In this document: positions 45,470 through 54,649 of the stretch, one piece after another
Numbering within the stretch: position 1 is the stretch's first letter
Layout: each line of letters starts with the position of its first letter
Assembly (NCBI GenBank): GCA_964445695.1
Contig: CAYULF010000005.1
Coordinates: 248,001-312,000, forward strand
Direction of reading: 5' to 3'
Source of the DNA: JAUIKM01 sp964445695
GTDB lineage: Bacteria; Bacteroidota; Ignavibacteria; Kapaibacteriales; UBA7675
DNA: 64,000 bases
Made by a program: the position numbers and the translations under genes
The notes under the pieces: generated by a model
The model's input: only the letters and a program-made list of their open reading frames with translations
Database searches by the model: none
What the model was told of the DNA's origin: nothing

Positions 45470-46081
45470 CTGAAACTCCGAAATCTATGGATGTACTATA
45501 ATCGTATGATGTGCCTGATTGTTTTCGCTCTGCTTCCAGCCCTTTGTGCCTGAGTGTTGCGGGGGCGCCTCCGCATCGTCCTGACCGCCGCCGTCTCGTC
45601 GGTCGACAAACAATGCGACATTTTGGATCAGGGGGAGAGGATTCCATCGCCGACCCCTTGAAAGCCGTCGTCGCTGACCGATTTTAGACGTGTTGGATTA
45701 ACTCTTGATCGCGTGGGAGATCCTGCCTGATCGACCCGGATTACCGTCCCGTATTGCCTGTCGACTGTCCGTTCGCTCCGAACAATGTGCGTTGTCGAAG
45801 CGTCTTCGCTCACTCAATCCGTGATTCGACTCGTAGTAAGTCTATAACGGGAGCCCAATATATACTGCGCGCCCGCTGTCCAAAAGGCATTTGTTTCCAC
45901 AAAGCTTCCACACTGTTAATTGTAAAAACTGGCATGACGCCTCTGTCGAAATAGTGTCAAAACGACGTCAATAAAATGCCGAATCATGCCGGTGTTCCGG
46001 ATCTTGACAGAATGGCGACGGCCGATTACATGGCGGCAATATTCTTTTAATCGGCCGATTCGGATGACAATTCCGGGTAGA
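45470..46081. other. Long upstream region of nrdJ / downstream of pyk
   Basis: 612 noncoding bases. The low-coordinate end is the nrdJ leader. An AT-rich core near 45840-45960 carries an NrdR-like box (45853-45868) and, on the minus strand, TTGACAC (near 45957) and TTATAGAC (near 45842) promoter-like words too far apart to be one promoter. Nothing resembling a cobalamin riboswitch was recognised. Confidence 0.5.
45853..45868 (-). promoter_or_regulatory. Possible NrdR box upstream of nrdJ
   Basis: On the minus strand GCAGTATATATTGGGC matches the known NrdR consensus ACACTATATATTGTGT at 12 of 16 positions. NrdR boxes usually occur in pairs about 31 bases apart and I found no second box, so this is weak. 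It lies about 385 bases upstream of the nrdJ start. Confidence 0.3.
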
Positions 46082-47536
46082 TCAGGGAAGTTTTTCGATC
46101 GAAATCATGTTGGTCCGGGCCAGCTGCTGTAGCGGACGGCCGACGGTAATTACGACCTGGGAACCCGACGGAAACAGGCGGTCGCGCACCAGCTTGGTTT
46201 TGATAGCTTCAACCGCATCATCGGTTGAAGTAAACTGCTGCATGAGGACGGCATGGACGCCGCGCAGCAGGTTGACCTTGCGTGCCGTCGGCGTCTGCAG
46301 AGTGATGGCGATGATGGGGATATCAGGCCTGTTATGCGCAATGAAACGCACCGTGCGGCTGGTGTAGGTCAGGACGGCAATGCCTTTGATCGCCACTTCT
46401 TCGGAAATTGCCACGACGGCGCGCGCCACGGAACTCGTCAGCGCGTCTTCTTCGTGCAGGTTGTCCGCCAGGATGGTCCGCGGCAGGCGGTCCTCCGACG
46501 AAGCGAAGAGTTTTTCGGCTTCGGTGCAGATGCGCCGCATGTACGCCACGGCTTCAATCGGGAAAGCGCCGACGGAGGTCTCCGCGCTCAGCATGACGGC
46601 GTCGGTGCCGTCGAGCACGGCGTTGGCCACGTCGCTGGCTTCGGCGCGCGTCGGCCGGTGATTCTGCACCATCGACTCCAGCATCTGCGTGGCGGTGATG
46701 ACCGGCATCGCGCATTCGTTGCAGAGCTTGATAATTTCTTTTTGGACCGTCGGAACCTTGGAGGCGGGAATCTCCACGCCCAGGTCGCCGCGCGCAATCA
46801 TGATGGCGTCGGACGCCTCGATGATCGCCTTGATGTTCACCAGCGCTTCGGGTTTCTCGATCTTGGCGATGACGCTCTGGTTGCCTTTGAGTCGCCGGAT
46901 CAGCGTCTTGGCGGCGATGACGTCGTTGGCGGTGCGCACAAAGGACACCGCGATGTAGTCGCAGCCGTGCTCCACGGCAAACTCGATGTCCGCCTTGTCT
47001 TTCTCCGTCAGCGAGGGCTGACTGATGCTCACGTTCGGCAGGTTGATGCCCTTGCGCGATTTGAGCAGGCCGCCGACGCTCACCAGCGCACGCACGATGT
47101 TGTCCTGCGTTTCCAGCACCTTGACTTTGAGCAGGCCGTCGTCGAACAGCAGTTCGTCGCCCTTGCGCACATCTTTGGCCAGCGAACCGTACTGCACCGG
47201 GATAATCTCCTCGGGGCAGCCCATGCGTTTCCAGTGTTGGTCGTGCGCCAGCAATACCTCGCGGCCGTTTATCAGGCTGACGACGTCGTTCTTGAGATCA
47301 CCGACGCGGATCTTCGGTCCCTGCACATCGGCGACGATCGGAATGGCGGTGCCGAGTTTTTTCTCGACGGCGCGGATGCGCTCAATCGTTTCCTTGTGCA
47401 TCGCATGGGAGCCGTGCGAAAAGTTGAGCCTGAACGCATTGCCGCCCGCGCGAATGACCTCTTCCAGCTTGTCGGCCGACTTGATGGCCGGGCCGACGGT
47501 GCACAGAATCTTGGTTTTATAGTTTTCCAGAGCCAT
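46082..47536 (-). CDS. pyk: Pyruvate kinase
   Basis: 484 aa from the ATG at 47536, which opens the conserved MALENYKTKILCTVGPAI; an in-frame ATG farther upstream would overlap nadK. Motifs in order: NAFRLNFSHGSH, the B-domain, the catalytic Lys region VIAKIEKPEAL, the metal and substrate site MIARGDLGVEIP, ATQMLESM, and a complete C-terminal domain with an AETSVGAFP segment. It converts phosphoenolpyruvate and ADP to pyruvate and ATP. It follows nadK by 40 bases and forms the end of a pfkA-nadK-pyk operon, linking the upper and lower control steps of glycolysis with NADP supply. Confidence 0.97.
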   Translation of the reverse strand: MALENYKTKILCTVGPAIKSADKLEEVIRAGGNAFRLNFSHGSHAMHKETIERIRAVEKKLGTAIPIVADVQGPKIRVGDLKNDVVSLINGREVLLAHDQHWKRMGCPEEIIPVQYGSLAKDVRKGDELLFDDGLLKVKVLETQDNIVRALVSVGGLLKSRKGINLPNVSISQPSLTEKDKADIEFAVEHGCDYIAVSFVRTANDVIAAKTLIRRLKGNQSVIAKIEKPEALVNIKAIIEASDAIMIARGDLGVEIPASKVPTVQKEIIKLCNECAMPVITATQMLESMVQNHRPTRAEASDVANAVLDGTDAVMLSAETSVGAFPIEAVAYMRRICTEAEKLFASSEDRLPRTILADNLHEEDALTSSVARAVVAISEEVAIKGIAVLTYTSRTVRFIAHNRPDIPIIAITLQTPTARKVNLLRGVHAVLMQQFTSTDDAVEAIKTKLVRDRLFPSGSQVVITVGRPLQQLARTNMISIEKLP

Positions 47537-47576
47537 GTCGTTTTCCAATGTGAGTCGGGCAAGCTGCGCCCACCGT

Positions 47577-48476
47577 TCAGGAGTCTTTGTGGCCTGCGTC
47601 GCTGCCGGTTGCATCGGCCGCCCACAGAAGTTTGGTGCGCAGAATGTCGAAGTAGGAGCGCTGCGCGCGCTTCAGCAGTTTGATCTTCTGATCCGATCTG
47701 CGGATCGTCACCACGCCGCCGCTGTCGATCTTGCCGATGTTGACGCCGTCGGCTATCAGGTCGCAGCGCGCGCGGCCGGACGACTCCTCCAGGCGGATTT
47801 CCGCCGTGTCCGGCACGACCAGCGGTCTGAACGTCAGGGCGTGCGGTGAAACCGGCGTCAGGCAGACGACGCTGCAGGACGGCGCGATCAGCGGGCCGCC
47901 TGCGGAGAGGTTGTAGGCGCTGGAACCCGTCGGCGTAGATACAATCAACGCGTCGGCGCGGTACTCCGCCACGGTTTCGTCGTCGACGCTGGCGCGCAGA
48001 CTGATCATGCGCCCGATTTCGGACTGGTGCACGACGAAGTCGTTCAGCGCGTAGGCTTCACCGTCGCCGTAGGACGCGTGCAGCGCAAAGCGATCCTCCA
48101 GTAAATAGTCGCCTTTCAGCACCGCGGAAATGGCGCTTTCCAATTCATCGACGGCAAATTCTGCCAGGAAGCCCAGGTGTCCCAGGTTGATGCCCATGAT
48201 CGGAATTTCCGCGTCCAGAAAGCTGCGCGCAGCCGCCAGCATCGTGCCGTCGCCGCCAAAACTGATAATCACATCCGCGAATTTGCCGAACTGGTCCAAC
48301 TCGACCTCGCGCACGTATTCACGTGTTTTTTGCGAAAAATGGACGGCTACCGACGGCTCGACGCAGCATTTGGCATGGGCGGCCTGGAGCAGTTGCACCG
48401 CGTATTCCGCCGAACGGATCGCCGCGGGTTTGCTCGTGTTGGTAAACAGGCCAAAACAGGTGCCGGTGCTGGTCAT
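47577..48476 (-). CDS. nadK: NAD kinase
   Basis: 299 aa, usual length. The family motif IISFGGDGTML (GGDGT at about 74-78) binds the phosphate donor, with INLGHLGFLAEF following. NDFVVHQSE, VSTPTGSSAYNLSAGG (about 180) and SPHALTFRPLVV complete the NADK pattern. It phosphorylates NAD to NADP in the cytoplasm. It lies 28 bases after pfkA on the same strand and 40 bases before pyk, so these three are almost certainly cotranscribed. Confidence 0.97.
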   Translation of the reverse strand: MTSTGTCFGLFTNTSKPAAIRSAEYAVQLLQAAHAKCCVEPSVAVHFSQKTREYVREVELDQFGKFADVIISFGGDGTMLAAARSFLDAEIPIMGINLGHLGFLAEFAVDELESAISAVLKGDYLLEDRFALHASYGDGEAYALNDFVVHQSEIGRMISLRASVDDETVAEYRADALIVSTPTGSSAYNLSAGGPLIAPSCSVVCLTPVSPHALTFRPLVVPDTAEIRLEESSGRARCDLIADGVNIGKIDSGGVVTIRRSDQKIKLLKRAQRSYFDILRTKLLWAADATGSDAGHKDS

Positions 48477-48504
48477 AATTGTGTCGTGTACTCTCTTTTC
48501 GTTG

Positions 48505-49470
48505 TCAGGTCAAAATTTCTGAAAGCTGCAATATACCGGGACGGATGGGTTTGTGCGTTCCGAAAGTTTCCGCCAGCGGCGTGTGCACGATGCTGCTGCC
48601 GACTTCTCCCACCATAATATTGCTCGCCCCGTCGCGGACCGCTTCCACGGCCGCCACTCCGAGTCGGGAGGCCAGGATGCGGTCGCGCACCGTCGGCGAG
48701 CCGCCGCGCTGGATGTGGCCCAGGATCGTTACTTTGACCTCGATGCCGTACGTTTCCTTCATTTTGGCGGCTATCATTGTAGCGTCGCCCTCTTCGTCGC
48801 CTTCGCCGATAACTCCGATAAAACGTCTTTGCGGTCCCTCGCGGTGCATATGTGCGCACACTTCCGCCAGGTTGGTGACCGTCTCCGGCACGGCGATAAA
48901 TTCCGCGCCGCAGGCGACGCCGACATCCATCGCGATGCTGCCGGCGTGGCGGCCCATCACTTCGACGAAAAAGGTACGGCCGTGCGATTCCGCCGTGTCG
49001 CGAATGCGATCAATGGCTTCCGCCGCAGTGTTGACCGCTGTATCGTAGCCGATGGTGTAGTCGCAGCCGACGAGGTCGTTGTCGATCGTGCCCGGCGCGC
49101 CGACAACCTGAATGCCGTGTTCGGCCTGCAGCAGTTCCGCGCCGCGGAATGTGCCGTCGCCGCCGCAGGCTATCAGTGCATCGATGCCGTGTTTGCGTAA
49201 ATTTGCAGCGGCTTTGGCACGGCCTTCAGGCGTAAAAAATTCCATGGAGCGCGCCGTGCCAAGGAAGGTGCCGCCGCGCGCGATCCGATTGGCAGTAGCG
49301 GCGCGGTCCAGCAGCACAAAATCGTCGTTGATCAGTCCTTCGTAGCCGCGGCGGCCGCCGTAGACGTCCCAGCCTTCGTGCAGCGCGGCGCGGCAGGCGG
49401 CGCGGATGAACGCGTTCATGCCGGGCGCATCGCCGCCGCTTGTGATGATGACAATCCGTTTGGAGCTCAT
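48505..49470 (-). CDS. pfkA: ATP-dependent 6-phosphofructokinase
   Basis: 321 aa from the ATG at 49470, matching bacterial PfkA (about 320). The ATP site is ITSGGDAPGMNAFIR, and ACGGDGTFRGAEL carries the Gly that distinguishes ATP-using from pyrophosphate-using enzymes (GGDG, not GGDD). The catalytic Asp is in GAPGTIDNDLVG, and VEVMGRHAGSIA lies in the fructose-6-phosphate site. It commits fructose 6-phosphate to glycolysis. First gene of the pfkA-nadK-pyk operon, divergent from the aminopeptidase gene with 127 bases between the starts. Confidence 0.97.
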   Translation of the reverse strand: MSSKRIVIITSGGDAPGMNAFIRAACRAALHEGWDVYGGRRGYEGLINDDFVLLDRAATANRIARGGTFLGTARSMEFFTPEGRAKAAANLRKHGIDALIACGGDGTFRGAELLQAEHGIQVVGAPGTIDNDLVGCDYTIGYDTAVNTAAEAIDRIRDTAESHGRTFFVEVMGRHAGSIAMDVGVACGAEFIAVPETVTNLAEVCAHMHREGPQRRFIGVIGEGDEEGDATMIAAKMKETYGIEVKVTILGHIQRGGSPTVRDRILASRLGVAAVEAVRDGASNIMVGEVGSSIVHTPLAETFGTHKPIRPGILQLSEILT

Positions 49471-49597
49471 GGCCGCCGTGTTGGTTTGCAAATACCCGCA
49501 GCGGAACAGTTTCCGCGTGTGGAAGCTCGTGCCCGCAGGCACGCGACAGAGCAAGTTGACGGCGAAAATTACAGAAATTTGAGCAGGTGGAAAAAGC

Positions 49598-51064
49598 ATG
49601 GCAAGTTTGAAGATGCAGAACCAACAAGTCCTCGCGCGCCGCAACCGCGGCACGGCATTCCGCCCACTGTTCGCCTGTCTGACGTTGATGTGCCTCTGCC
49701 TTGCCGCGGCGCCGCGGCTGGTCGCCCAGCCGCCCGACGTCAGGTATTCCGTCGAGCGCGAATCCTGCGGCGTGCCCGTAAGCGTCTACGCCGCCCGGCG
49801 CGCCATGCTGCTGGAGCAGATGAGCGACAGCTCGGTCGCATTCTTTTTCAGCGCGGACGTGCGCAATCGACAGAACGACGTCGATTATGAGTACCGCCAG
49901 AGCAGCGACATGCTCTACCTGACCGGAGCCGACATACCCGGCATGGTGCTGGTCCTGATTAAAAACGGCATAGCCGCCGAAGCGGACGGCGACCCGGTCG
50001 ACGAACTGCTTTTTGTCAGGGAGCAGGACCCGCGCGATGCGCTCTGGCACGGCCCGACCCTCGATCGGCTGGAGGCGTCCGACGCCTACGGCGTGCACAC
50101 GGCATCGCTGGACGGATACGGAGAGTTTATACCTCGCCTTTTGGCACAGGTGAAAACCGTCTACGTCTCCCAGTGGCCCACCAAATTCATCGAAAACCCG
50201 CTGTTTCTGAGCCGCACCTACCTGCAAAACCAGGTGCGCGACTACTTCGATGCCGAATATCCGCATGTTAGGCTGCGCAGTCTGCGCGAGGAAATCAACG
50301 CCATGCGCGAAATCAAGGAAGCCGAGGAAGTGGTCCTGCTGCGCGCGGCGATCGACCGGACGCTGGAAGGTTTTCGTCAGACGCTGCGCCGCGCGGAGCC
50401 GGGCATGTGGGAGTACCAACTGGAAACCATCATGGAAAGCGCCTTTTTTATGCAGGGCGCGCAAGCCGTCGGTTATCCCTCCATCGTAGGCAGCGGCTCG
50501 AACGCCTGCATTCTGCACTACATCGACAACAGGCGCCAAACCAGGGACGGCGAACTGGTGCTGATGGACTGCGGCGCGGAGTACTGCGGTTATACCGCCG
50601 ACATAACGCGGACCTTTCCCGTCAACGGCACATTCAGTCCGGAGCAGCGCCAACTCTACGACCTGGTTCTGGAGGCGCAGGACAGCATCTTTGCGCTCTG
50701 CCGCCCGGGAATGCCGTGGAATGAGTTGTTCACGACCTGCAGGCGGGTGATCGGCAACGGATTGTTGCGTCTGGGCGTGACGCGCAGTTTTGACGAGGTG
50801 GGCTGGTACTTTCCGCACGGCGTCTCACACAGGCTGGGGCTGGACGTGCACGACGTCAGCTCCTCTTCCTGGCTCAAGCCGGGATTTGTGTTTACCGTCG
50901 AGCCGGGAATTTACATCCCGCAGGGGAGTCCCTGCGACGAACGCTGGTGGAACATCGGTATCCGCGTGGAAGACAATGTGCTGATTACCGACGATGGAGT
51001 TGAAATACTCTCGGCCGATCTGCCGCGTCGTGCGGACGAAATCGAATCGCTCATGCGCGAATAA
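49598..51064 (+). CDS. Exported M24 metallopeptidase (Xaa-Pro aminopeptidase-like)
   Basis: 488 aa. ATG at 49598 with AGGTGG nearby; another ATG five codons on. An uncleaved or long signal segment (FACLTLMCLCLAAAPRLVAQ, about 26-45) suggests export. The N-terminal creatinase/AMP_N domain (YRQSSDMLYLTGADIPG) and the C-terminal pita-bread domain carry the dinuclear metal ligands: Asp in VLMDCGAEY, Asp in TADITRTFP, His in FPHGVSHRLGLDVHD, Glu in FTVEPGIYIP and Glu in GIRVEDNVLI. It should release N-terminal residues before proline from peptides. All ligands are intact, so it is probably active in the periplasm. Confidence 0.93.
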   Translation: MASLKMQNQQVLARRNRGTAFRPLFACLTLMCLCLAAAPRLVAQPPDVRYSVERESCGVPVSVYAARRAMLLEQMSDSSVAFFFSADVRNRQNDVDYEYRQSSDMLYLTGADIPGMVLVLIKNGIAAEADGDPVDELLFVREQDPRDALWHGPTLDRLEASDAYGVHTASLDGYGEFIPRLLAQVKTVYVSQWPTKFIENPLFLSRTYLQNQVRDYFDAEYPHVRLRSLREEINAMREIKEAEEVVLLRAAIDRTLEGFRQTLRRAEPGMWEYQLETIMESAFFMQGAQAVGYPSIVGSGSNACILHYIDNRRQTRDGELVLMDCGAEYCGYTADITRTFPVNGTFSPEQRQLYDLVLEAQDSIFALCRPGMPWNELFTTCRRVIGNGLLRLGVTRSFDEVGWYFPHGVSHRLGLDVHDVSSSSWLKPGFVFTVEPGIYIPQGSPCDERWWNIGIRVEDNVLITDDGVEILSADLPRRADEIESLMRE

Positions 51065-51332
51065 AAGCGCTCAATCGTCGATGGGTACTTGTCGGAACGC
51101 GCTTCGGCGGCCAATTGGGTAAGTTGTGGGCAGACCCGGAATTGCCTTCCAATTTTGTCCGCTGTCGCGTAACTTAAGCGCACTTGGCTTGGTTATTCCC
51201 GATTCGACAACCCGGACCGCCCGGCTTCCGGCTTTTTGACCGGAGAAAATGGTGACCTCGGCCCCGCAGCCTTGCCGACGAACCTGAACGCTCTCACTCG
51301 GGGACAAGCAAAAAAATCAGGAAGAGAAAATC

Positions 51333-52187
51333 ATGCAGAATTACAAATGGGTTTGGGTGCTGGTGTGTTTTGTCCTTGCCGCGACAGCCGCGACGGCGCA
51401 GCCGCGTTACGAGTTGTGTGTGTCCGGCGAACGCAATGAAGGCAATACGGTGGTGTTTGACGTGTACATGAAAAACACGGGAACGGCGCCAATTAACCTG
51501 GCAACCTCCGATTTCATTTTTCAGTACAATCGCGACCACTTCTGCGATGCGGCGATTATCGATGTTAAACTCGACAATGAACTGCGCCTGTTGGGCTACG
51601 ATTTTGTCGTGCGCGACTTAACGGAAATCAAAAACAATGCCTTTGGTTTTGCCTTTGTTGCGCCCTTTGTGGAAGACGACATCAGCGTGATTACGGACCG
51701 CATTCTGCAGATTAACAAAGATCAGAGCCGACGACTGTTTCAGGTTGTCGTGTCCACCGTCTGCAACCGCAGCGTGCCCAGCAACATTCGCTTCGGCGCG
51801 GCGCGCTCTTTCCGCACCACCGTGTTTTCCTATCCTGAGTTTCCGCCTTTTCGCGGCAAAGAGTTTAACATCGACGAGGGATTTACGATCTGTGACGGCA
51901 GCGAGCCCGCACCGGAACCGGTCGAATCCAACATCGTGGTGTTCCCGAATCCCGTGCGCGAAGACTACAACCTGTTAATCAAAAATCGTCCCTTTGAGCG
52001 TTTTACCATCGACATTATCGACGTGTCCGGCCGTGTAGTGCAATCCTATGTAGCCGAGACGACGGGCAACAGCGAAGTGAACGACCTGCAAATGCCCAGC
52101 GAAGTTCCGGCCGGCGCTTATGTCGTGACGGTGACCGACTCGCGCGATATACAGGTCGGCAGCGCCAGTTTTATGGTGGCGAAGTAA
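51333..52187 (+). CDS. Small T9SS-sorted secreted protein 1 of 3
   Basis: 284 aa. Signal peptide MQNYKWVWVLVCFVLAATA. The mature part is a single beta-sandwich-like domain (about 22-195) with FDVYMKNTGTAPINLATSDF, typical of cohesin-like or Ig-like exported domains. A T9SS type A sorting domain fills about 208-284 (VFPNPVREDYNLLIK ... VPAGAYVVTVTDS). Exported across the outer membrane by T9SS; function unknown. First of three tandem paralogs separated by 57-69 bases, likely one operon. Confidence 0.86.
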   Translation: MQNYKWVWVLVCFVLAATAATAQPRYELCVSGERNEGNTVVFDVYMKNTGTAPINLATSDFIFQYNRDHFCDAAIIDVKLDNELRLLGYDFVVRDLTEIKNNAFGFAFVAPFVEDDISVITDRILQINKDQSRRLFQVVVSTVCNRSVPSNIRFGAARSFRTTVFSYPEFPPFRGKEFNIDEGFTICDGSEPAPEPVESNIVVFPNPVREDYNLLIKNRPFERFTIDIIDVSGRVVQSYVAETTGNSEVNDLQMPSEVPAGAYVVTVTDSRDIQVGSASFMVAK

Positions 52188-52256
52188 CTTTGTGGCGGCA
52201 GGCCGATTACACAACAGTCAACGGAATACACAAAGCACGACGTAGAATATATCCAG

Positions 52257-53123
52257 ATGCGGCTTCCCGGAATGTTCCTGAAAATCCTGCCCGCGCTCTT
52301 TTGTTTAACCGCCGTATGTGCGGTCGGACTGCGTGGGCAGACTGACTTCAGCCTGTGCATAGAGAACCAGCCCGACGAAGGCAACACCTCGGTCTTTGAC
52401 GTTTATGCACTCAATGCGGGTTCGCAGCCGCTCAATCTCGCTACGGCGGACTTTGTGTTTGAATGTGATGTGCGCCGTTTTTGCGGTACGCCGACCATCG
52501 AGGTTACACTCGACCCGGCGCTGCGCATTTTTGGTTACGACGACGATGTAAGCGACCTGAGCAGCCTGGGCGAAAACGCCTTTGGATTCAGTTTGATTGC
52601 GCCTTTGGTTCAGCAGGGCGAAACCGACATCAGCGATCAGATTATCAATGTTGGCCGCGACGAAAAAGTGCATCTTTTCCGCGTGGTGGTCAGTTCCGTC
52701 TGTGAGCCGTCCATTCCGGCCGGAATTAACTTCGGCTTTTTTCGCGGTTTTCAGACTATCGTGCATTCCTACCCAGAGCGTGCGCCGTTCGCCGACAATG
52801 AATTTCGCGTGGATGTTAACCTGCAGCAATGCGAGGGCGGCACAGTTGTCGTGAGTCCGGCCTCTACTATCGGTGTTTGGCCCAATCCGGTGCGCGATCA
52901 AATGACCGTGTCGATTCCGGAGCATCCTTTTACGCAGGTAGTGCTTGACATCTACGACGTCACGGGTCGCGTTGTGGAGACGTTTAAACTTTCGACCAAC
53001 GGCGCAGGCGAAGTTACCGATCTCGAACTGCCGACCGGACTGGCAACGGGCGCCTATGTGGTGCATGTGCGCGACGCCGGCGGCGAGCAGATCGGCAGCG
53101 TCGGATTTATGCTGGCCAAATAA
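52257..53123 (+). CDS. Small T9SS-sorted secreted protein 2 of 3
   Basis: 288 aa; ATG at 52257, or the ATG at 52272 (CCGGA upstream) that directly starts the hydrophobic signal (MFLKILPALFCLTAVCAVGL). Same fold as its neighbour: FDVYALNAGSQPLNLATADF, a Cys at FECDVRRFCGTP, and a T9SS tail (VWPNPVRDQMTVSI ... LATGAYVVHVRDA). Clearly homologous to protein 1 over its length. Surface or extracellular, role unknown. Confidence 0.86.
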   Translation: MRLPGMFLKILPALFCLTAVCAVGLRGQTDFSLCIENQPDEGNTSVFDVYALNAGSQPLNLATADFVFECDVRRFCGTPTIEVTLDPALRIFGYDDDVSDLSSLGENAFGFSLIAPLVQQGETDISDQIINVGRDEKVHLFRVVVSSVCEPSIPAGINFGFFRGFQTIVHSYPERAPFADNEFRVDVNLQQCEGGTVVVSPASTIGVWPNPVRDQMTVSIPEHPFTQVVLDIYDVTGRVVETFKLSTNGAGEVTDLELPTGLATGAYVVHVRDAGGEQIGSVGFMLAK

Positions 53124-53180
53124 ACTCGCCGCGGGACAGACGGACTTCCGCGCGGCCTCATTATAACGGGAAACAGCGAC

Positions 53181-54047
53181 ATGTCGCGATTGTTGAGCAA
53201 GATTCTGTTAACACTGCTCCTGTTTGTGTTTGGCGTCACCCACGCCGCGGCGATGACGCGTTTTATCGTCTCGGTGGAAAACCAGCGCATGGACGGCCCG
53301 GTGTTTCACTTTGACATCAGCATCTTTAACATCAGCGAATCGGACCTCTACCTGAGCGAGAGCGATTTTGTGCTCTGCTTTAACAACGCAAATTTTATCT
53401 CCGCGCCGACGATCAGCGCCACGCATCCCAATGACGAGGTGCTGGACTGGTACGACTACGATGCGCAGGTGACGCAGGGGAATATCATTTTCATCGCCTT
53501 GATTTCACCGCAGATTGAATCGGGCGAAGAACTGGAGTCGCGCGCCATTAAAATTCCCGCGATGGAAGAGCGCGTGGTCTGTCAGGTTAAACTCGACCGC
53601 GTGAGTGTGTCCGAGGGCACGACCGACCTGTGCTGGAACAATGGCGACCTGTTTAAGTCGACGATTTCCGAATACGAACAGCAGGACCCGTTTACGCCGC
53701 GTTTTGTTGAAGTTGAAGGAAACTTCAAGGCGCCGGAGTCTTTTGCCTTTGAGGGTGTGACTACCTCTGACGTTAAGGACGTTGAGGCGCCTGTGTCTCT
53801 GCGCCTTTATCCGCAGCCTGCTGTCGACTACATCATGGTTGAACTTCCGGCGCGCACGCGTCCCGCCGTTCTGGAGATTCGCGATATGCGCGGCGCACTT
53901 GAACAAATAATCCACCTGCCCGTTTCTTCCGCCGGTGAAATGCGCATCGACGTCGGCAGCTTGCCCGCAGGCGTGTATCAGGCTCGTTTACTGGATAGGG
54001 ATCGCGGTCTGACACTGGCTTCGCGCTCCTTTGTTGTGTTGAATTAA
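53181..54047 (+). CDS. Small T9SS-sorted secreted protein 3 of 3 (most diverged)
   Basis: 288 aa. GGGAAA lies before the ATG. Signal peptide MSRLLSKILLTLLLFVFGV ... AAA. The domain opens FHFDISIFNISESDLYLSES, homologous to the same block of proteins 1 and 2, but most Cys positions differ. The C-terminal sorting domain has LYPQPAVDYIMVEL, with Gln in place of the usual Asn of PNP, then LPAGVYQARLLD. The PQP change may alter recognition by T9SS; the rest of the tail is intact. Ends before a strong terminator. Confidence 0.84.
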   Translation: MSRLLSKILLTLLLFVFGVTHAAAMTRFIVSVENQRMDGPVFHFDISIFNISESDLYLSESDFVLCFNNANFISAPTISATHPNDEVLDWYDYDAQVTQGNIIFIALISPQIESGEELESRAIKIPAMEERVVCQVKLDRVSVSEGTTDLCWNNGDLFKSTISEYEQQDPFTPRFVEVEGNFKAPESFAFEGVTTSDVKDVEAPVSLRLYPQPAVDYIMVELPARTRPAVLEIRDMRGALEQIIHLPVSSAGEMRIDVGSLPAGVYQARLLDRDRGLTLASRSFVVLN

Positions 54048-54129
54048 CAGAAGGCGCATACTTTCCTCCGCTTTGTTTAACGTGGGCGGACTGTTCTACG
54101 GGCGCTGTTTACCTTGCCGAATACCAGAC

Positions 54130-54162
54130 GCGGGCACGATTGTTGCCCGCTTTTTCTTTTTG
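54130..54162 (+). terminator. Rho-independent terminator of the T9SS triplet
   Basis: GCGGGCA-CGATTGT-TGCCCGC at 54130-54150, followed by TTTTTCTTTTTG. Confidence 0.9.
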
Positions 54163-54223
54163 TTCATCTCCGTGCCGCAAACCTGCGCATGATCAATCCG
54201 ACAACTTTTTGTCATTGAACACT

Positions 54224-54511
54224 ATGGCCACAGAGCAGCAGAACCGGATAGAAATCACCGTTCGCGGACGCGTCCAGGGCGTCGGTTTCAGGTATTTTGT
54301 TTTACAGCAGGCGCAGGACCTCGCGTTGACGGGCTGGACGCGGAATCAAAGCGACGGCGCAGTCATGACGATTGCGGAGGGGCCGCGCATCGATCTGGAA
54401 GAACTCGCGTCGCGCCTGCGCCTCGGACCGCCGATGTCGCGCGTCGGCGAGTGCGAAGTGCAGTTTGAAGCCGCGAGCGGCGAGTTTGAAGGTTTTGAGA
54501 TCAGGCGCTGA
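54224..54511 (+). CDS. acyP: Acylphosphatase
   Basis: 95 aa from the ATG at 54224; the upstream frame crosses the preceding terminator. Signature GRVQGVGFRYFV with catalytic Arg at about 23, and GWTRNQSDGAV with catalytic Asn at about 41. The length is that of typical bacterial acylphosphatases, which hydrolyse carboxyl-phosphate bonds such as acetyl phosphate. Single gene, convergent with the sulfur operon. Confidence 0.95.
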   Translation: MATEQQNRIEITVRGRVQGVGFRYFVLQQAQDLALTGWTRNQSDGAVMTIAEGPRIDLEELASRLRLGPPMSRVGECEVQFEAASGEFEGFEIRR

Positions 54512-54546
54512 GACTCCCGACCGCATTCTCCACCAGAAACATAAGA

Positions 54547-54586
54547 ACATAAAACAAAAAGGCTCCGCGTTTAACACGCGAAGCCT
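54547..54586 (-). terminator. Rho-independent terminator of the sulfur operon
   Basis: Stem AGGCTCCGCGT / ACGCGAAGCCT (one mismatch) at 54560-54586. The T-run is on the minus strand (TTTTTGTTTT), placing it at the end of the operon whose last stop is 54650. The stem could also slow readthrough from acyP. Confidence 0.85.
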
Positions 54587-54649
54587 TCAGTCTCGTTGAC
54601 GAACAAAAGTGGATTTGTCAGGAAAGTAAAAACGGCAATAAACACCGCG

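Noticed and set aside
45470..45960. Cobalamin riboswitch upstream of the B12-dependent reductase
   Set aside because: I looked for the conserved B12-box and core on the minus strand and found no match; not claimed. A covariance-model search would settle it.
51205..51240. Possible terminator after the M24 peptidase gene
   Set aside because: CCGGA...TCCGG followed by CTTTTT is suggestive, but the stem is only five pairs with a large loop, and it lies 140 bases past the stop.
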